Both the position numbers and the translations under genes were made by a program. Of a stretch of DNA of 38,110 nucleotides, positions 1 to 9,800 are shown piece after piece; the stretch's first letter is position 1; the number at the start of each line of letters is the position of its first letter. This DNA is from Spirogloea muscicola (Eukaryota; Streptophyta; Zygnematophyceae; Spirogloeales; Spirogloeaceae): assembly GCA_009602725.1 (NCBI GenBank), contig WELB01000161.1, positions 1 to 38,110 of the forward strand, read 5' to 3'. The notes below the pieces were generated by a model. It saw only the letters and a program-made list of their open reading frames with translations. It had not been told where the DNA came from and ran no database searches.

Positions 1-115
1 CCATCTTGCACTTTGTAGTGTAGTCCTTTTTCAGCACCTCTTTCTTTTGCTTTGAACATTGTCCATTCTTTTTGGGTTGGCTTTGCCAGCCCCTCTTCTC
101 AATGGGCGAGCACCT
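1..115 (+). mobile_element. LINE 3' tail fragment (copy A)
   Basis: Non-coding 3' UTR of the local LINE family. It contains GTCCATTC, then the hairpin GGGTTGGCTTTGCCAGCCC, then CTCAATGGGCGAGC. The stretch from about position 10 to 115 aligns with the reverse complement of the tail of copy K (9577-9733), including the shared GTAGTGTAGT and TTTGTCCATTC blocks. Only the tail is present; the coding part lies outside the window or was never copied. Confidence 0.7.
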
Positions 116-330
116 TCTCTTGTGGGAGCCCGTGCGCTCACTGCCTCTGGCACACCTGAGCATGTGGTCACCCATGAGCAATGCATCATGCTCAATAAGC
201 CCAGATTCACATTGGGTCACCCCAGCCAAACACAGGGATGGTAAGCCAAGGCGGCGGCGCATAGCATCACAAAACAAAACATTTTCCATCCGCAAGCCCG
301 CATGCAAAGGCAAAGCGCGGACACGTTAGA
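116..330. other. No gene seen
   Basis: Short unique stretch between two LINE pieces. Open frames are short and have no recognisable motif. It may be host intergenic DNA into which the flanking LINE copies inserted. Confidence 0.4.
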
Positions 331-727
331 GAAAGCTCCGACACTACTCTGACTACCCCCGCAGCGACCACCTTCTCCCGGCCGCAATCGACACTTTCGG
401 CTGCTTGGGTCCTCGCTTCCATACCCTACTTGAGAACATAGCGAGACTGGGATATGCACGACGCGAGGATGTGCTTCCAGCCCAGATGGGTATGCCGGCA
501 GCCTATCGGTCATTTTACGACGTCGAGTGTCAGCTGCGGAGTAGGGGCGAGGCCGTTGTCCACGGGGTTCGTGCGACCTTGGACCAGCACCCGGGGTGCT
601 GGCTGTTGACGTGACGAACGCCTTCAACACTGTGGAGCGCGCAAGTATTGCGGAGGAGCTCCGGGCATCCTTCCCCTCCCCGGTACCCTTTTTCTCTGAT
701 TTGCGGCTGCTTAGCAGGGGTTACTGA
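331..727 (+). pseudogene. LINE reverse transcriptase fragment
   Basis: Translates as a stretch with RFHTLLENIARLGYARRED. After a frameshift near 590-600 it continues in another frame with VLAVDVTNAFNTVERAS, which fits RT motif A (catalytic Asp followed by the NAFN signature of LINE and group-II-like RTs). The second frame runs through LRASFPSPVPFF straight into SDLRLLSRGY and a stop, so fingers/palm are fused to the protein's extreme C-terminus. The YxDD-containing palm, thumb and nuclease regions are absent. It cannot make a working enzyme. The family call rests on motif A plus the shared C-terminus. Confidence 0.7.
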
Positions 728-877
728 GTAATTTGTAGCTGCTTTCTTTCTTTGTGTGCTTTGGTTTCTTAGCGCTTCCTCTGGCTTCCTCTGGCCCCCT
801 TCTCGTTCTTTGTTCATTCTTTTTTGGGCTGGCTTGTCCAGCCCCTATCCTCAATGGGCGAGCCCTTTCTTCTTTCT
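331..877 (+). mobile_element. LINE copy B, internally deleted
   Basis: A plus-strand LINE copy. It has a reverse-transcriptase segment (331-690) joined directly to the last codons of the LINE protein (SDLRLLSRGY, stop at 725-727). A complete 3' UTR follows, with the hairpin GGGCTGGCTTGTCCAGCCC at about 824-844 and CTCAATGGGCGAGCCC after it. The RLE-like domain normally found between RT and the C-terminus (see 27493-28455) is missing. From 690 to 877 the sequence is the exact reverse complement of copy D at 4321-4504. Confidence 0.75.
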
Positions 878-1448
878 TTTTCCGCTTGGGGTACGGTCAG
901 CCCAGCGACGTCCAGCACCAGAGATCGGCAGAAAGTGGCTCTCCCCTCCGCCCGGCAGCGCGGCCGCGCCCCCGGCGGCGCTCCCGGCTGGTGCCCCCCC
1001 GGCCTCCCCGCNCCTCCCACCCCCATGGGCGCGCACTTTCGCATCTGGGATGTGTTCCTTCTTCCTCTGGGCTGGCCGATTCTTTTATACCAGCAGCCGC
1101 ATTCTTCTTCTTTTGTCCCCTCTGGGCTGGCCTCTGGCGGGACATGGAGAGAAGCCGGCTGTCAGCAGCCGGGCCCCTCCGCCCGGCTGCGCCGCGGGCA
1201 GCGCTCTGCCGGCTGGGGCCCCCCCGGCCTCCCCGCCGCCGCCCCCGGCTTCCGGCGCCATGGGCAGCACCGCGCCTGCCGACGCGGCGCGTTCCCACTC
1301 TCCCTCCCCCTCTGCACTCGGCCACTCAGGCCCTCTCTCATCCAGCACCCAACTCTGTACCCCTCCCTCTCCCACCTCCCGGCTTGCCCGACCCTGCCGC
1401 CGCTGACGCCGCCACCGCCCCTGCCGGCCCTCGCCTCCCCGTCCGCAG
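878..1448 (+). other. GC-rich upstream region of the ERH gene
   Basis: Extremely C-rich sequence holding two similar blocks (about 935-1018 and 1165-1240). Both contain CTCCGCCCGGC and GGCTGG followed by a C7 run and GGCCTCCCCGC, so one is probably a duplicate of the other. The single ambiguous base (N at 1012) lies just after the first block. This region should contain the ERH promoter and its first, very short coding exon. The coding frame of the next exon is closed by a stop at 1404-1406 and has no ATG after it, so the start codon must lie upstream across an intron. I could not fix which ATG (one candidate is at 1260). Confidence 0.45.
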
Positions 1449-2123
1449 GTCAAGACGCACACTGTCGTCCTGCTCCAGCTCACGCACGTGGAGCGCAGCC
1501 GCGACTGGCGCGACTTCGACACACTCGAGCTCGCCATGGAAGGTGAACACGGCCATTCTGCTGGCTCCCATCTTTGGTCGAGCTCCTTCCTGCCCCGTCA
1601 GGGCCATGTACCCGGAAGCGTGCAAAGGTCCTGCAAGATCCTGGCCCAGTCCGAGCAGCACGCTCCTGCTGATAGTGAGCCACACAAACAGGGCTGCAGG
1701 CATCTGCAATCTCTTCGAGAAGAGGCTGATAGAGCAGCTGCCCAGCGTTCACAATATCACGTACGGCACCGAGGACCTCCTCGAGTTTTTGGACAGCCTT
1801 GTGGACATCACAGCACTTGTGTACGTTCATTCCCTCAAAGCCCCCCAAATAGTGGTCTGGTCAACTGTTGCGCTTGGTGTCTCCTTTAAATGCTCTGCAC
1901 AGGTGCTCGACTCAGGACTGAGCATAGAGCTGCTTATAAAGCGCAGTGCTTCCTGTCTTTGGCTGCTGCTCTTATACAATGCTGTGTTTGTGTGATTTTT
2001 GCTCGGCTCACTTCTTGGAGCAGCCTTGACCCTTCCACGCTGAAGTACACGCCATTTGATCGGCAATGGATCAAACAGAGGGCTTTGGAGCACTTGCAAA
2101 TGCAATCCCGACCTAACAGATAG
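1449..2123 (+). CDS. ERH: Enhancer of rudimentary homolog (ERH)
   Basis: Three exons are readable: 1449-1542, 1700-1820 and 2024-2123 (stop TAG). The first begins KTHTVVLLQLTHVERSRDW and ends ELAMEG. The second reads GICNLFEKRLIEQLPS..HNITYGTEDLLEFLDSLVD. The last reads LKYTPFDRQWIKQRALEHL. This follows the ERH family from end to end: N-terminal beta strand, TILL-like start, CMEG junction, ITYD..LFDFIDDLADLS-like helix, then YxPYDRQWIKQR. Total length is near the usual 104 residues. ERH is a small conserved nuclear protein, known in other eukaryotes as a homodimeric partner of RNA-processing and meiotic mRNA-decay factors. The DRQWIKQR tail resembles plant ERH more than animal ERH. The first exon with the ATG was not located, and the donor at 1820 (CTTGT/GTACGT) is inferred. 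Confidence 0.88.
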
Positions 2124-2689
2124 CCCTCTCAAAGGCTGGAACCATTGTCTGTCCAACTCTCTGTCGAGTCCTTGTGACCCGCAGCAACAGGGCTGCCTCA
2201 AGGAAGCGCCAGAGTGATGGATAGAGCGCTCTGCCGCTATTAAGTTGGTCGGATTGCATCATCTGTCCTTCTCCTCTCGGTAGCACTGCCCCTGATGACC
2301 GCTCCCGCTTCACGTCAAGGCTTCTGTTCCAATTTTCCTAAGGTGTCCATTCTGGTCATTGATTGCTGAAGCCAAGCTCGCTTGGGAACAATGTCTTAAT
2401 TACACAGAAGTACTTGGTGAATGGCACGGGCAGATTGGGTAGTTACCCTGACCGGAGCTGAGCTGGAGGAACTGAGCTGGAGGCACATTTTCCCATTCTG
2501 GCGATTCCCTTCACACCTCTGATTCCCAGATCCAGCACCGATCCTGGATTGTGATAAGCTTCTAGAATTAGAGAAATATGATGATTGCTCTGTGTGGTAG
2601 TGACCCACGTGGGTTTCCTTCTTGACCTTGACCAGCGTTAAGTGTCAATGGACGCACCAAATGACCAACTGAAGGTGGGAGACACACAG
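2124..2689. other. Convergent intergenic region
   Basis: Lies between the 3' ends of the plus-strand ERH gene and the minus-strand small membrane protein gene, so it should contain both 3' UTRs and polyadenylation signals. A short near-duplicate (GAGCTGAGCTGGAGG / AACTGAGCTGGAGG, about 2456-2482) is present. I see no other coding signal. Confidence 0.4.
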
Positions 2690-3220
2690 CTAGGGAAGCT
2701 TTGATGGGTCTTTCGGGAGCTGCCGAAAGTTCACGAAAGGGGCCCACAACAGCAACCTGTTGCAGAGAACACAAAGTTGTCAAAGAAGACAGGCAACAAG
2801 TATGCTGATCCTCCAAGGAAGTGATGACTCGAGCAACATCAGAGCTCTTGGGAGGAAGCTCACGCAGGGAAGAAGAGAAAGACCGCCACGAACTGGAAGT
2901 AAGTCTCAAGAGTGCTGCGCTTGAACCACCTTAATCGAAGGACATTAAGGATGATGGGCTGCAAAAGTAGAATGGCCCAAGTATAAAGCTTTGGTGTCGA
3001 GACAAATGGAGACACGCAGGTGCATAGAAAGTGACGAGGCACAGCAAGTAAGAGAGCTGCCCAGGCCTCTGGGAGATAGGGCGGGCAAGCAATTAGGACT
3101 GACCGGGCAGATGACGAGATAGCCAAATCCCACGAGGGCCCAGACTATGAATATCTGTATCCATTCCTCCTCAGTGTGACCGTCAGCCTCGGCTGCCATT
3201 GCAGGAGCAGCACTGAGCAA
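2690..3220 (-). CDS. Small membrane protein, three exons
   Basis: Exons on the minus strand are 3220-3104 (ATG at 3220 or the in-frame ATG at 3199), 2958-2864 and 2756-2690 (stop TAG at 2690-2692). Introns have GT donors (GTCAGT, GTGAGC) and CAG acceptors, and the reading frame is kept across both. The spliced product is about 80-90 residues: an acidic N-terminus (EADGHTEEEW), a first hydrophobic span (IQIFIVWALVGFGYLVI), a basic loop (LRLRWFKRST), a second span (YFQFVAVFLFFPALLLW), then APFVNFRQLPKDPSK. The two membrane spans and the basic loop are directly visible. The LLLWAPF-NFR-P-DPS ending is one I recall from small conserved plant/algal membrane proteins, but I cannot name the family. 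An organellar inner-membrane role is only a guess. Confidence 0.7.
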
Positions 3221-3895
3221 GCCTTGCTGCGCACAGTAAGGGCCCCGTCAGCAACTAGGAGCCGTCAGCAAGTCCTCCCACTTACAGTGCTGCTGACCTC
3301 ATTCGGTCCAGACGGCAGTATGTGTGGGACCACCAAAGCTTTGTATCTTGCATCAGCGACTGCGCTTCGAGGTTAAATGCAGAGACACAAACCCGCAAGA
3401 GAGTGCGAAAAGGTAGAGCCTCACAGCCCTCACACGAACCGGCTAACCTGTAAGAGCGCCAATGTGGCCAGTAGGCGTACGCCTGCCCTTGAGGCGAGTT
3501 GCTGCCACGACAAAGAGCGTCGGTGAATGAGAGGACCCAAGAAGGTGCGGGCCAGGTATGGGTTTCACTGTAAAGCGCAGTGCACTCCAACCTGTGGCGC
3601 TGATTTCATGTGGTGGATCGCCTGTGGCTGCTGAGGAGAGGGCGCCGCCGTCGTGGAAGCCACCATGTCGGTCAGTGCCTGGGCAGCCGAGCGGGAGGCG
3701 GCGTGGGACCTGGCCTTGGTTGTCAAGACGCCTGGCCGACGGCATGTGACGAGCTCCACTGGCAGCCGCAGGAGCTGTGCGCCGTGGGGGAGCCGTCGAG
3801 CAGGGGCAGCGGCGCGCGCGGTGTCGCGGCATGGCAGCGGAGGCGCGGCGGCGCCCGCGGCCGTAGCCGCCACCGCCATGCCTGACCCGGCCTTC
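3221..3895. other. GC-rich region without a resolved gene
   Basis: 3640-3900 is a strongly GC-rich island with overlapping open frames on both strands, typical of a promoter/first-exon region. A plus-strand frame starting at the ATG at 3665 (MSVSAWAAEREAAWDLALV) and a minus-strand frame starting at 3882 (MAVAATAAGAAAPPLPC) both look plausible as first exons. Neither continues into a recognisable domain. The island lies upstream of the minus-strand gene at 2690-3220, so part of it may be that gene's promoter. Confidence 0.35.
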
Positions 3896-4321
3896 ATTGA
3901 AGAAAGGCGCGCGGTGGTGCATGAGATTGAAAGGGAGGCCAATCGAGCCTTACAGAAAAAGCGCGGCCGAATTGACTGGTGGCTGGGAGAAGCCAGCCCA
4001 AAAGGAATGGACAAGGTCAAGAGGAGCCGAATGGCGCAGAAAGAAAGTGCTCGCCCATTGAGAATAGGGGCTGCAATAGGCGCAGAAAGAAAAGCGCGGC
4101 CGAATTGACTGGTGGCTGGGAGGAGCCAGCCCAAAAGGAATGGACAATGTCAAAAGGAGCCGAATGGCACAAAAAGCAGAAGACTAAGTGCTAAGACGAC
4201 AAGGAGGCTCTCAGTAACCTCGAGTCAGCAAGTGCAGGTCCGAGTAGCTAGAGGAGGAGGCGCAGAAAGCAGGAGAAGAGAAGTCATGACGAGAGCAAGT
4301 GACTCTTCCAAAGGCGGCTAA
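3896..4321 (-). mobile_element. LINE copy C with a doubled 3' tail
   Basis: Minus-strand LINE end. Coding sequence from about 4318 down to a stop at about 4211 ends ASSSSYSDLHLLTRGY. The 3' UTR then carries two hairpin modules of the GGGCTGGCT..CCAGCCACCAGTCAATTCGGCCGCGC type (about 4095-4150 and 3960-4015). One CTCAATGGGCGAGCACTTTCTTTCT terminus lies between them, and the whole ends in TTGGCCTCCCTTTCAAT...GCGCGCC. The same end block occurs in the LINE inserted at 19743-20219. Two tails in series suggest template switching or insertion of one copy at the end of another. Confidence 0.7.
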
Positions 4322-4545
4322 GAAGAAAGGGCTCGCCCATTGAGGATAGGGGCTGGACAAGCCAGCCCAAAAAAGAATGAACAAAGAACGAGAAGGGGGC
4401 CAGAGGAAGCCAGAGGAAGCGCTAAGAAACCAAAGCACACAAAGAAAGAAAGCAGCTACAAATTACTCAGTAACCCCTGCTAAGCAGCCGCAAATCAGAG
4501 AGGCTAGGGTCCTGGAAGTGGGTCCCCTGGACAGAGCCAGAGGCA
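4322..4545 (-). mobile_element. LINE copy D, 5' truncated
   Basis: Minus-strand LINE end. The coding part ends GTHFQDPSLSDLRLLSRGY-stop, followed by a 3' UTR of about 150 bases with the GGGCTGGCTTGTCCAGCCC hairpin. It terminates in CTCAATGGGCGAGCCCTTTCTTCT. It is base-for-base identical, in inverted orientation, to the last about 185 bases of copy B, and nearly identical to the 108-bp insertion F at 10477-10584. This points to recent activity. It lies directly upstream (in LINE sense) of copy C, so the two are in tandem. Confidence 0.8.
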
Positions 4546-4655
4546 GGCAACGAACCCAACACGAACAACGCCAAAAGCCCCCTCTTCTTCTGCGCCTGGC
4601 CCGGCCGCCCTTCCGCCCGCCCAGCCGCTGCCGCCGAGGTGCTCCGCCCGCGGCC

Positions 4656-5090
4656 ATGGCCGCCAGCCTCGCGCCCAGCACGGCGCTGCTGCGCCTGCCG
4701 CTAGACCCAGCCGACGCCCTCTTTGTGCAGAAGCAGGTGGCGCCGGCCTCCGCCCCTCGGCAGCACCTCCGCTGTTGGCTTAGCAGTTGCCTGGACCTTT
4801 GTGCTGCAAGTGCTGCACAACATTCCAGTCTAACACCGGGCCACCTTCGTTGCGCGACCAGGCTGTGCTCCATGAGCGACAGATTACCCTGGAGGTCTCG
4901 GTGCACGATCTGCTCGCTTCAGACACACCACTTGCCGTCGCCTCGACTTTTGACCACGTACTGCAGGCTGCTCGCCTTGTCCATCTCAATGAGGTGTCAC
5001 AGCTTCTACTGGCGCTTTCACAGCCTATTCACAACACGAAAAAATGGAGCAGCTCCTGGCCGAGGAGTTGGCAGAATAAAGATGGCAGAG
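4656..5090 (+). CDS. Possible exons of an unidentified gene
   Basis: A GC-rich segment carries an ATG at 4656 in good context (GCCATGGCC) starting MAASLAPSTALLRLPLDPAD. About 130 bases further, after a possible CAAG acceptor near 4800, another frame reads SLRDQAVLHERQITLEVSVH and DHVLQAARLVHLNEVSQLLLALSQPI. The latter looks like amphipathic helix, and a third frame ends MEQLLAEELAE-stop near 5078. These could be the first exons of the SET-domain gene that follows or a separate small gene. The exon joins are not certain and I recognise no domain. Confidence 0.35.
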
Positions 5091-5159
5091 CGCCCGACGG
5101 TCATGATCAACTGTCATTGAGCACATGAGGTCTCCTGAAGTGTTGCCCAGCAGATGTTG

Positions 5160-8040
5160 AATATGGCTCCGTCCTCACGCAGACTGAGCTGTACTTTCTA
5201 GAGGATGGCAACGTTGGCCCATACAGCCCCCGGAATGAGACACAGTCTTTGTGGCTGCTCCACAGCCTCCTCTCTGCACACCTTAAAGACAGCAGCAGCT
5301 GTGAGACTCATGCACAACTACAAGGCCTGCTGGACAAGTTGGTCGCGAGACTGGACGCGGATAGGGAGGAGTTTGAGGGCCACGAAGAAAACTGCGGAAA
5401 CTGTGGGCCAGCTGAGATGTACCTTAGACGCTGGGTGGTGGAAGAGGGGGCCATTGCTCAAGTTGAGGCAGCAAGTGAGGGGCATATGAGTATTGCTTCT
5501 TACGGATCCAGAGATCTGCTTGGAGCTTGTACATATGCATCATACAGGAAGATGAGGGATATCAAGGACTTAGCTGTGCCTGGGATTAGGAGGGGATAGC
5601 ACAGCAGCCGTTCATTGCTGTTGTGACACAAATACATTCTGACTGTGATGGTGGTTCATGTTGGAACAGACTTTGACACAACAGGGCGAGGCCTTGCAGC
5701 TTCAAAGGATCTTGAGATGGGAGATCTGGTTCTCCAGATCCCTGTTCACCTCTTGCTTTGTGAGGATACGGACGGCCCTTGCCTCGGAGATGGTGAGCTA
5801 CTTGAGGCAGTGCAGCTCTTGGTTTGTGATAGAAGGGACTTTCCCCTGTCTTGAGGACAGGAGAGAAGGCCTGTGTTACTGCTCACATTCTGCTGTTGGG
5901 TTGTCGCCTCGCTGGTTGATCTTGGTTGGCAGTTGAGCTACGATACTGATGTCTCAGAATGACATCTGGTCGTAGGGGCCTGCGCTTAGAGCACTGCGAG
6001 GAGTTGAAGGCGACACACTTGCTCTGCTATGGAGCATGCGCGAACTTCATGACGAGGATGCTCCACATGCTGCATATTGGAGGCACCTGCCACCCTCATT
6101 TTCTACTGGTCAGAGCTTCGCCTGACTTGAGTTTGCGCATGGCACTGTGATATGTGGCTACCCTCAAAGTAAGACTCTATCGTCAATTGGACTATGGAGT
6201 ATTTGAGCACTCTCTATTCTCTTGATGCAAATTGAAGCAGTGTTACAATTGCTTATGCAGGTCTGAGCTTCCCTCCAGAGGTCTTAGTCGAACTGGATGG
6301 CACATTACTGCTTGACGAGATGGTGCTTGCCCGCCAGGTAATGTCAGGTGATCTGCTATTCTGCAAGTGCCTCCAGCAGCGTTGTAGGCCATTGACAATG
6401 ACAAGGCCATCGTGCACCACAACCTTGTGGCCTTGATTGAAGTATTCTGCATGGTCAATGAATGTCTTGATGGGGTCATGTCCCCGACAAGTAGGCCTGA
6501 TGCAGGGATGTCTTTGAGGGGCTGCAGCATCTGCGACAGCAGTATGACGCACTCTTTCCAGCCTTGAGCGAGGCCATGCCAAGCTACTTTCCATTCGATC
6601 TTTACAGCTGGCCGCTGTTCCTCTATGCTGCTGAGCTGTGGTACTCCCATGCCATCCAAGTTCGTTTTCCTGACGGCAGCACCAAGTCATGCCTCATACC
6701 TATGGCTGATCTTGCAAATCATGCAGTAAGTTACACCTCCTCGCTGACAGGATGCTGCAACTTGATGTTGGGCACTCTCACGTGTAGACAAGGGCCCCTG
6801 AATACGTTGATGATCCATTCATCTGGGGTGTGTGTGACAGCTCTACCCTCATGTGACGAGCTTTAGTCGAGTCGAGGTGACAAGCAAAGCGCTGCAACTA
6901 CGTGCAGTACGACGTTGTAAAGCTGGCCATCAGTGCTTCATCACTTATGGACCACGACCATCGTCACATTTGCTCCTATTCTATGGCTTCCTTCTTCCTA
7001 CGAGCAACCCTTATGATACAATACCGCTTGGTCCGACTCAATAACGCTGCCCCCTTCAGGCATGACATCAACTGCATTTCTACTGTCTTCCCCAAAGCTA
7101 CAGCTGCATCCCATTTCTAGTTGCCTTGCTCTGACCCGTGCCCATGATGAGCAGAGCTGGACTTGCCGGAGGACGACTTGTCTAGTGCACGTCGAGCTCT
7201 TCTGGAGGAGTCTGAGATACCCTTACTGCATCACCTTCCTGTGCAAGGCTCTGCAAGCGAGAAATTCAGTCTGCCCTCTAGGCTCCTGGGAGCTCTTCGT
7301 ATTATTAACATGGGCAAAGATGAACTATGTACATTCCACGCCAACCCCTGCTATGGAGTGGTATGCTACTGATGCTTTTGTTGATGATGACATTGTGGGT
7401 GTGTTCAGATCAAACTTACATTCTGCTCTAGCTTCTAAGGCTCGCTGTCTACTGCATACTTCGATGCCTAGGCATTTGCATTTGCAGCTATGTAACTTTC
7501 ATAGCATCTGCAGTCTGAATTGTTACTTGCTACTTGTGTTGTACGAGGTTGTGGCTGCTGTTACATAGATCAGAAGTGTTTCAGACGACCAGTGGTTGTG
7601 CCAGGCAGGTCTCTCAAGGCAGTGAGCGGGCAGCTGTGGGTGCTCTGGAAGAGGTTCTTGACATGCTGCTGCATAGGCTCGTACCAGCATCTAATGCTGG
7701 AATACATGAGTACGCAACTTCCTGTATTGCAAGGCACTGCAGAGCTGAGTTGATACACAAGGCAGGAGGTTTGTGAGGAGCTGTATGCCCTTCAAAGGGC
7801 CATCAGGGTTGCCGAAGTCTGTCCAGAATTTACCAGCAGAGCAATGGCTGTGTTTCATTAGCATTGACTGTTCTCTGTGGTCCCAGGCATGGTGAAGCAC
7901 CCTCTGGCGGGCTTGTGAAGGAGAGTTGGGAGGTGCTAGCAGCCCGAAAGTTCAAGCAGGCCCAGGTGGCCAGCCTGAAGGTGCTGCAGGCATGCTGCTC
8001 GGCATGGCGTTCAGATATTGAGCCCGACAACAGCATCTAA
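5160..8040 (+). CDS. SET-domain methyltransferase, Rubisco-LSMT/SETD type
   Basis: Readable exons include: to 5474 (MYLRRWVVEEGAIAQVEAA); 5670-5792 (DTTGRGLAASKDLEMGDLVL then QIPVHLLL); about 5980-6108 (GDTLALLWSMRELHDED, LPPSFST); 6261-6337 (GLSFPPEVLVELDGT); 6528-6725 (LFPALSEAMPS, SCLIPMADLANHA); 6788-6827; 6872-about 7033 (CKAGHQCFITYGPRPSSHLL then LFYGFLLPTSNPYD); a segment ending 7360 (SLPSRLLGALRIINMG); pieces near 7578-7820; and about 7889-8040 (stop TAA at 8038). GRGL, the DLANH stretch (RSF-NH analogue) and ITYG...LLLFYGF are the SAM-binding and catalytic landmarks of the split SET domain. The LPSRLLGALRI segment fits the C-terminal Rubis-substrate-binding helical domain. Members are protein-lysine or histidine methyltransferases; the target here is unknown. 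Some splice sites, notably before 5980 and around 7033-7150, are not resolved. Confidence 0.8.
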
Positions 8041-9049
8041 CAACGGACGTAGGTGGGACCTGAGAGCAGAGGTTGGCTAAAGTGCTCTTAGTGCTCCCTG
8101 CACATTGTGAACATCGTAAGGGGGTATAGATCTTAGGCAGGAAGAGGGGAGCCTGCTGCACCCATCATTTCAAGGTGAGTGGATGACTGCTCCTTTGTCA
8201 AACTCCGGCTGCAAGATTGTTGGGCTTATATAACAGAGTTTTCCATTTCATTCTGCTTTTGTTATAGTGTCAGAAGGGCCGAATATGATTGATATGCTTC
8301 GTTGCCTGCCTGACACGGCAGTCAGCAGCAGAAAGGAGCACTGAGCGGATGGCCTCACCTCTTGAGCTACTGCCCAGTAGTATTGTGATCACAAACAGCC
8401 GCTTCTCTGCATTCTTGTTAGGACGTCCTTTTCTCAAGGTTAGCCTGCTACTCCTGGCTTGCAACTATTGAGGTGCTCTGCAGCTGCCTAGCTATTGTCT
8501 ATGGTCTGGCCCTCTTGTAATCACACCTACTCTGCAATCCTTTTGTGATCAGGGCCCGCTGTTGACAGCCATTTGCCCCTTGAAAGAACACCACTGGTAC
8601 ACTGCCAATTTAAAGATACGAAAATTGTCTTGTACAGGTTGTGGTGCAAGCAATGGAAAGTGAGCTGTACAGCCGAGAAAAGTGAGTTATCCAGACAAAG
8701 TAGTCGTCTTTGGTGCCAGCCCTAGTGGAGCTGGCGTTATCAATTCTTTGCTGTCAGTATCAAGCTCCCGAAGATATGCAGGAAAGGAGGATACAATAGA
8801 AAGAGGGTGACAGGGATTGCAAGGTCAGTGGCAGGGCGAATGGATGGGATGATGGCGGGTGAAGAAAGTTGTCCTTATATAAGGACAGTTCCTTGCGATG
8901 CGTGCTAATTTGACGCAGCCTCCATGATCACTCGCTTTGCCTTGCACTTGCAAGCCAACGTATCGGAGCTAGGGAGGAAAGACAACGGCCTTGGTCATAA
9001 AACAGTCGCCCGGCCTTTGTGACGCACTGCTAAAAGCATAGAAATCAAG
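8041..9049. other. Intergenic region, no gene seen
   Basis: Follows the SET gene stop. AT content is higher than in the flanks and open frames are short. The only structure seen is a perfect 18-bp palindrome with a TATATA core at 8870-8887. It could hold the 3' UTR of the SET gene and fragments of degraded repeats. Confidence 0.4.
8870..8887. repeat. Perfect 18-bp palindrome TGTCCTTATATAAGGACA
   Basis: Each half is the exact reverse complement of the other, with a TATATA core. It stands alone, not at the end of any element recognised here. It could be a symmetric protein-binding site, a TATA-type core promoter element, or chance. Confidence 0.5.
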
Positions 9050-9559
9050 CTTTTTCCAAGGGGCCGAGGGCTGTGAGGCCAACACGAATAGACGGACAAG
9101 GTCAAAAGACGCGTCAAAATACACAGCTATGCATTTACCAGCAAGGATGGTCTGTCATTAACCTCTAGTAGGCGGCTGCAAGTCAGAAAGACTAGCAGCC
9201 GGAAAGCAGCCCCGTTCACGATAGCCAGAGGCGGCTGCTAGAGCACGGCCAGCTCGCAGATGCAAGGAGTGGGCCAAGGACCTTTGCAGGGAGAAGGAAT
9301 GGCACATTCGAAACACGTGCGCTAGCGAGCCAGCGGCGTCGAAGTCAGCCTGCTCGCCGGGCAGCCGGCGGGATACTGCACTGCACGCGAGCCCGGTCAT
9401 AATGTTCAGCCATTGAGACCCAAATGCCCCGTGGACGTCGATGGGCAGTGGAGCGAAGTCGTCCCCTTCCAGATGGTTGGCATACTTGGCCTCCCTGCCA
9501 CAAGCGGCGTTTGCTGCTGCATGCCCAGTTCTAGAGGCTGTGAGAAGCTAGTAGTGCAT
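9050..9559 (-). pseudogene. LINE copy J: C-terminal nuclease-region remnant
   Basis: An open minus-strand frame from about 9555 to a stop at 9158. It reads GHAAANAACGREAKYANHLE, DDFAPLPIDVHGAFGSQWL, then DAAGSLAHVFRM, SLQRSLAHSLHLRAGRALAA and SLSDLQPPTRG-stop. It matches the C-terminal part of the LINE protein at 27493-28455 plus 15456-15632 (KERKYAD..DEFAALAIDVHGAYG and GSLAQVFRMRLSVSLQ). The usual final Tyr codon has become a stop. A degenerate 3' UTR with a weak hairpin (GTTGGCCTCACAGCC) follows to about 9050. The copy is 5' truncated, and the tail of copy K begins just upstream of it. Confidence 0.75.
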
Positions 9560-9576
9560 AGAGTTGGCAGACTCAT

Positions 9577-9800
9577 TTGGGAAAGAATGTGCTCGCCCAT
9601 AGAGAAGAGTGGCTGGCAAAGCCAGCCCAAAAAGAATGGACAATATCCCAAGCCAAAGAAAGAGGAGCCGAAGAAGAACTACACTACAGTCCATGCCTTT
9701 GGACTAGGACGAAGACATCAGCCAGAGGACGCTCAGTAACCTCTAGTCAGGAGATGCAAGTCGGAAGCTGTGGACAGCCGAAATGTCCTATCAGGGACGT
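9577..9800 (-). mobile_element. LINE copy K, 5' truncated
   Basis: Minus-strand end of the LINE. Codons read SDLHLLTRGY with a stop at 9733-9735. The 3' UTR contains GTCCATTCTTTTTGGGCTGGCTTTGCCAGCC and CTCTATGGGCGAGCACATTCTTTCCC. Its end at about 9577 sits next to the 5' end of copy J, giving a head-to-tail pair. The upstream limit of the coding part is unclear. Confidence 0.7.

Noticed and set aside
754-1995. 413-residue plus-strand open frame
   Set aside because: It runs through a LINE tail, GC-rich promoter DNA (with the N) and across ERH introns in the wrong frame. ERH exons explain the conserved part.
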